A stretch of 64,000 nt of DNA from Saccharothrix ecbatanensis (GTDB lineage: Bacteria; Actinomycetota; Actinomycetes; Mycobacteriales; Pseudonocardiaceae): NCBI RefSeq assembly GCF_014205015.1, contig NZ_JACHMO010000001.1, positions 9,610,001-9,674,000 of the forward strand, given 5' to 3'. Made by a program: the position numbers and the translations under genes. This document shows positions 61,766 through 64,000 of this stretch, piece after piece (the stretch's first letter is position 1; the number at the start of each line of letters is the position of its first letter). Below the pieces are notes generated by a model. That model had not been told where the DNA came from. It made no database searches and was given only the letters and a program-made list of their open reading frames with translations.

Positions 61766-61858
61766 ATGGTGAAGAGAAGAATCTGCGAGCACGAGACGAT
61801 CGACGCGGCCTACGCCTGGGCCAAGATCGATCGGCGCGCTTGTCAGGTCATCAAGTGA
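61766..61858 (+). CDS. Possible 30-residue small protein
   Basis: ATG 61766 follows AAGGTGAG at a suitable distance and encodes MVKRRICEHETIDAAYAWAK and ten more residues, rich in charged residues with two Cys. There is no homologue I can name. It may be a genuine small gene or a leader within the structured stretch. Confidence 0.3.
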   Translation: MVKRRICEHETIDAAYAWAKIDRRACQVIK

Positions 61859-62108
61859 ACCCAGCCCGCGTCCCTGCTGGTTCGGCCGGTGGCTTTCATA
61901 GACTGACTCGGTTCGTCGCCTCTGCGGGGCTCTCGGGCCGCCCTGTGCGGCGTTCTGCGTCGTCGACCAGCCTCGACAGGCCTGTTCCGCGCTCTGGTGG
62001 CCATGTACTACTACTGCTCTTCCCTTCTCAGGATCAGAAGGCAAACCCGAAAACCCGCAAGAGGCGGACGAAGTGTGCTCTGACCTGCGCTGATGATCTG
62101 CGGGGGTT

Positions 62109-62151
62109 GGGTGCGGGTTTTGCTAAGGCGGCGGGTTTGAAACCCGCACCC
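62109..62151. repeat. Strong hairpin in the non-coding cargo stretch
   Basis: GGGTGCGGGTTT (62109-62120) pairs perfectly with AAACCCGCACCC (62140-62151). Together with the dyad at 61368 and the hairpin at 62159 it makes this 0.8-kb stretch unusually rich in structure. Confidence 0.7.
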
Positions 62152-62158
62152 GCAGGAC

Positions 62159-62191
62159 GGCCCTACTACCCCCGCGCTGGCTAGTAGGGCC
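62159..62191 (-). terminator. Hairpin downstream of the PIN-domain gene
   Basis: GGCCCTACTA (62159-62168) and TAGTAGGGCC (62182-62191) form a perfect 10-bp stem with a C-rich loop. It lies 47 bp past the stop of the minus-strand PIN gene and fits a terminator. Confidence 0.65.
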
Positions 62192-62238
62192 GCATGTCAC
62201 TCCTCGTGGTCCGGCCGACCGTCACCCACACAGCTGAA

Positions 62239-63594
62239 CTAAATTTCATAGATACTCACGGAGATCGGAGGCGAACCTCCCAATAGGCCTGAGTAGTACG
62301 CCTTGGTTGTACCGGCGAACGAAATATCCTCGTTGCGCCAGACCGCCACCCAGCCACCTTTGATTAGCTTTGCCATGGTCGATTCTGAAGGAGGAGAATT
62401 CAGCAGGAACGCCGGTCTGGAAGGTTGCACCTTCTGGCGGCCAACTTCGTACTCGTTCAACTTGGGACGGAGGCTGAAATCGGACGGGTCGAGGAACGCG
62501 CTAGCGACAAAATTAAAGCGGTACCTTTCGCCATCGATCGCGTTGACGATCACCTGGTCGTTGAGTATTAAGGGATCCATGCCTCTTGGCTGGAGGTAGG
62601 CCACAAAGTCGACTATAACGGAATATCTTAGAAACTGGTACTCGTCGTATTCTTCCACGACATTTACGTTCGTTACCGAGTCGTGGGCAATGGACAATTT
62701 ATGGTCAACGCTAATTCGGCTAAGCAGCGAGTCCGGACGACTCATGTACAAGCGTACGCCAGCTATCGACCGCATTTCTTCATAAAGCTCCGGCCTCGGC
62801 CCCTTGCGTTCACCGGACTCGATCCGCCACCAATCTGGTTTCGCGTCTCCGGTTACGAATAGTACATCCACCCTTTGCTTTACGGCATGTCTGAGCGTCT
62901 GTGTCCAGACAAGGTAATCGCCACGTGGATCACCTGTCTTTTTTCCTTGATCTTTGAACCCTGGCGGCACTTTCTCCAACATGCGCCTTTCGGCTTCTTT
63001 TAAGGCGAACTTATGGTCGGTCGCCGAAAGTGCGGGCCCAACCCGCCCTTCGAGTATAGGTTCAAGTTCGCGAAGCACGGGATCCTTTGCAGTGTCGAAG
63101 GCGTCGCCGATGTCCGACGGCTCCCCCAGTCTCCTAATCTCCTTGTCGACGTGGTTGAACGCTGAGGAAATTTTCTGCCGTAGAGGATCTAGCTCGGTAT
63201 TGGGAAGCGAGATCCGTCCGGCCCATTGTTGCAACTTCTCGAAAGCGATATCGGCGACTGAAGAAATATCATCAGCCGTTCGTTCCGATAGGCCTCGCGC
63301 CTCGCCTATGACATTTTCACGGTTGCGCCAGAACTCCTCTGCAACCTGATGCGGTATCCAGATCCTGTCGATAACAGCCCTGAGTGCCTCTAGGAAATCG
63401 GCGCGCGCAGTTGGCGTGTAACGATATAGGTTGAGAAGTGCATTGGTGTCGAACACCAGTATTCCCTCGCGCAATACGCGTGAGTAATCTTCTTCTGACA
63501 CTGAACTGTATGCGCCAAAGCTGGTGGAAAGTCCCACATTGCTCTCAACGGAGGATGGGCCTATATCGTCGCCTGCCGTGTCTTCAGAGGTCAC
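62239..63594 (-). CDS. PIN-domain (PIN-like) nuclease, defence-type cargo
   Basis: GTG 63594 gives 451 residues; a longer frame upstream is unlikely to be coding. The PIN core is visible: ILVFDTNALLNLYRY (first Asp), WIPHQVAEEFWRNR with the conserved Glu, GDYLVWTQTLRHA and VDVLFVTGDAKPDWW with the late Asp. This is the layout of the PIN_8 family. A unique C-terminal half of about 200 residues follows (DEYQFLRYSVIVDFVAYLQP). It is probably a metal-dependent ribonuclease used in a toxin or anti-phage role. Base composition is markedly less GC-rich than the AICE backbone, indicating horizontal acquisition. Confidence 0.78.
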   Translation of the reverse strand: MTSEDTAGDDIGPSSVESNVGLSTSFGAYSSVSEEDYSRVLREGILVFDTNALLNLYRYTPTARADFLEALRAVIDRIWIPHQVAEEFWRNRENVIGEARGLSERTADDISSVADIAFEKLQQWAGRISLPNTELDPLRQKISSAFNHVDKEIRRLGEPSDIGDAFDTAKDPVLRELEPILEGRVGPALSATDHKFALKEAERRMLEKVPPGFKDQGKKTGDPRGDYLVWTQTLRHAVKQRVDVLFVTGDAKPDWWRIESGERKGPRPELYEEMRSIAGVRLYMSRPDSLLSRISVDHKLSIAHDSVTNVNVVEEYDEYQFLRYSVIVDFVAYLQPRGMDPLILNDQVIVNAIDGERYRFNFVASAFLDPSDFSLRPKLNEYEVGRQKVQPSRPAFLLNSPPSESTMAKLIKGGWVAVWRNEDISFAGTTKAYYSGLLGGSPPISVSIYEI

Positions 63595-63919
63595 GCCTTG
63601 AAAGAGTAGGACAAACAGCACGCTGAGACACCATGATCTTGAGAAGTCGTGCGTTGCGGCAGGCAGGCTGGCTGCCGCACTTTCGTGCTGGTGGTCAGGT
63701 GTATGGCAAGACAGGTCTGGGACCGGAGACAGCACCCGTCTCCGGAGGGCGGTGCGATCACTTGCGCTGACAAGCCGTCTACCAGGATAAACGGCAAAGC
63801 GATCTTGTCCTTGAGGGCGGCTTTGGCCCGTATTTGGCACACATGGCGGTAGGACCAGCGCGCCCGACCTCCGTCGGCCGGCCGTGCTACCTGACCGGGC
63901 ATCAAGTAGCGCGGCGCTC
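63595..63919. other. Upstream region of the PIN gene without a supported gene
   Basis: It probably contains the promoter of the PIN-domain gene. Short frames present here show no motif. Confidence 0.4.
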
Positions 63920-63938
63920 GTGGACCACGTGTGGACCA
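63920..63938. repeat. Direct repeat matching the one near the AICE left end
   Basis: GTGGACCA occurs at 63920-63927 and 63931-63938, starts 11 bp apart, the same unit and spacing as at 43457-43475. This suggests that the second end of the element lies close to the right edge of the window. Confidence 0.5.
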
Positions 63939-64000
63939 GGAACCCAGCAACGGCAGCAAAACCCGAGACAGTAGCTTGCGTGAGTCGACAGTGGAGACTG

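Noticed and set aside
61355..62044. 229-residue minus-strand gene in the structured cargo stretch
   Set aside because: No ribosome binding site or motif; composition is Arg/Gly/Pro/Ser-rich as expected for a chance frame over strong inverted repeats.

Overview
The window reads as high-GC actinobacterial DNA, most likely from a Saccharothrix, Lentzea or Actinosynnema type organism (inference). The pointers are WhiB and SpdB-like proteins, NB-ARC/TPR proteins, a GH/PL enzyme with a CBM2 module, frequent GTG/TTG starts and an actinomycete integrative and conjugative element (AICE). No complete rRNA or tRNA gene was seen; only the 3' half of a tRNA-Pro is present, as an attachment site.

Layout. 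(1) 1-3.6 kb: remains of tyrosine-recombinase transposition genes (Tn554 TnpA/TnpB-like, the second split by a frameshift). (2) 3.7-14.1 kb: a LuxR-type regulator, a secreted subtilase, and a damaged pectin (rhamnogalacturonan) locus with a PL11 lyase, a cellulase-like hydrolase, a truncated sugar permease, fragments of a second permease and a LacI regulator, mixed with transposase debris. (3) 14.9-17.9 kb: a three-gene operon encoding a GT4 glycosyltransferase, a methyltransferase and an alpha/alpha-barrel protein. (4) 18-35 kb: a conflict or cell-death-like island. It encodes a caspase-P-loop-TPR protein, an alpha/beta hydrolase, two NB-ARC/TPR (NLR-like) proteins and two paralogous GT-B-like proteins, with an IS4 element that cleanly interrupts a zinc-ribbon gene. 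(5) 35-43 kb: a graveyard of gene fragments (GH26, ROK, recombinase, a Gabija-like OLD ATPase/UvrD helicase fusion, cysteine desulfurase) between intact unknown genes and a PD-(D/E)XK-like nuclease gene. (6) 43.3 kb to beyond the window: an AICE integrated at tRNA-Pro. It has an integrase, a 9-bp iteron array, a DUF3987 protein, a Prim-Pol, an FtsK/TraB translocase, a spread protein, many small genes, WhiB, an excisionase, XRE regulators and Nudix. Its cargo includes a nucleotidyltransferase pair, a structured non-coding stretch and a PIN-domain gene.

The strongest candidate for an undescribed system is in region 4. Twice, an NLR-like gene runs tail to tail into a gene of the same GT-B-like family (17-bp overlap in one copy, zero gap in the other). 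Each GT-B gene carries a related but different simple-sequence repeat: 9.4 copies of a 7-mer inside the coding region of the first, and 15.5 copies of an 8-mer just upstream of the start of the second. A G10 tract lies in the caspase gene of the same island. The second NLR has an N-terminal RHIM-like amyloid-type motif. Together this suggests a switchable (phase-variable) recognition or cell-death system. That is an inference from repeats and gene order, not a demonstrated function.
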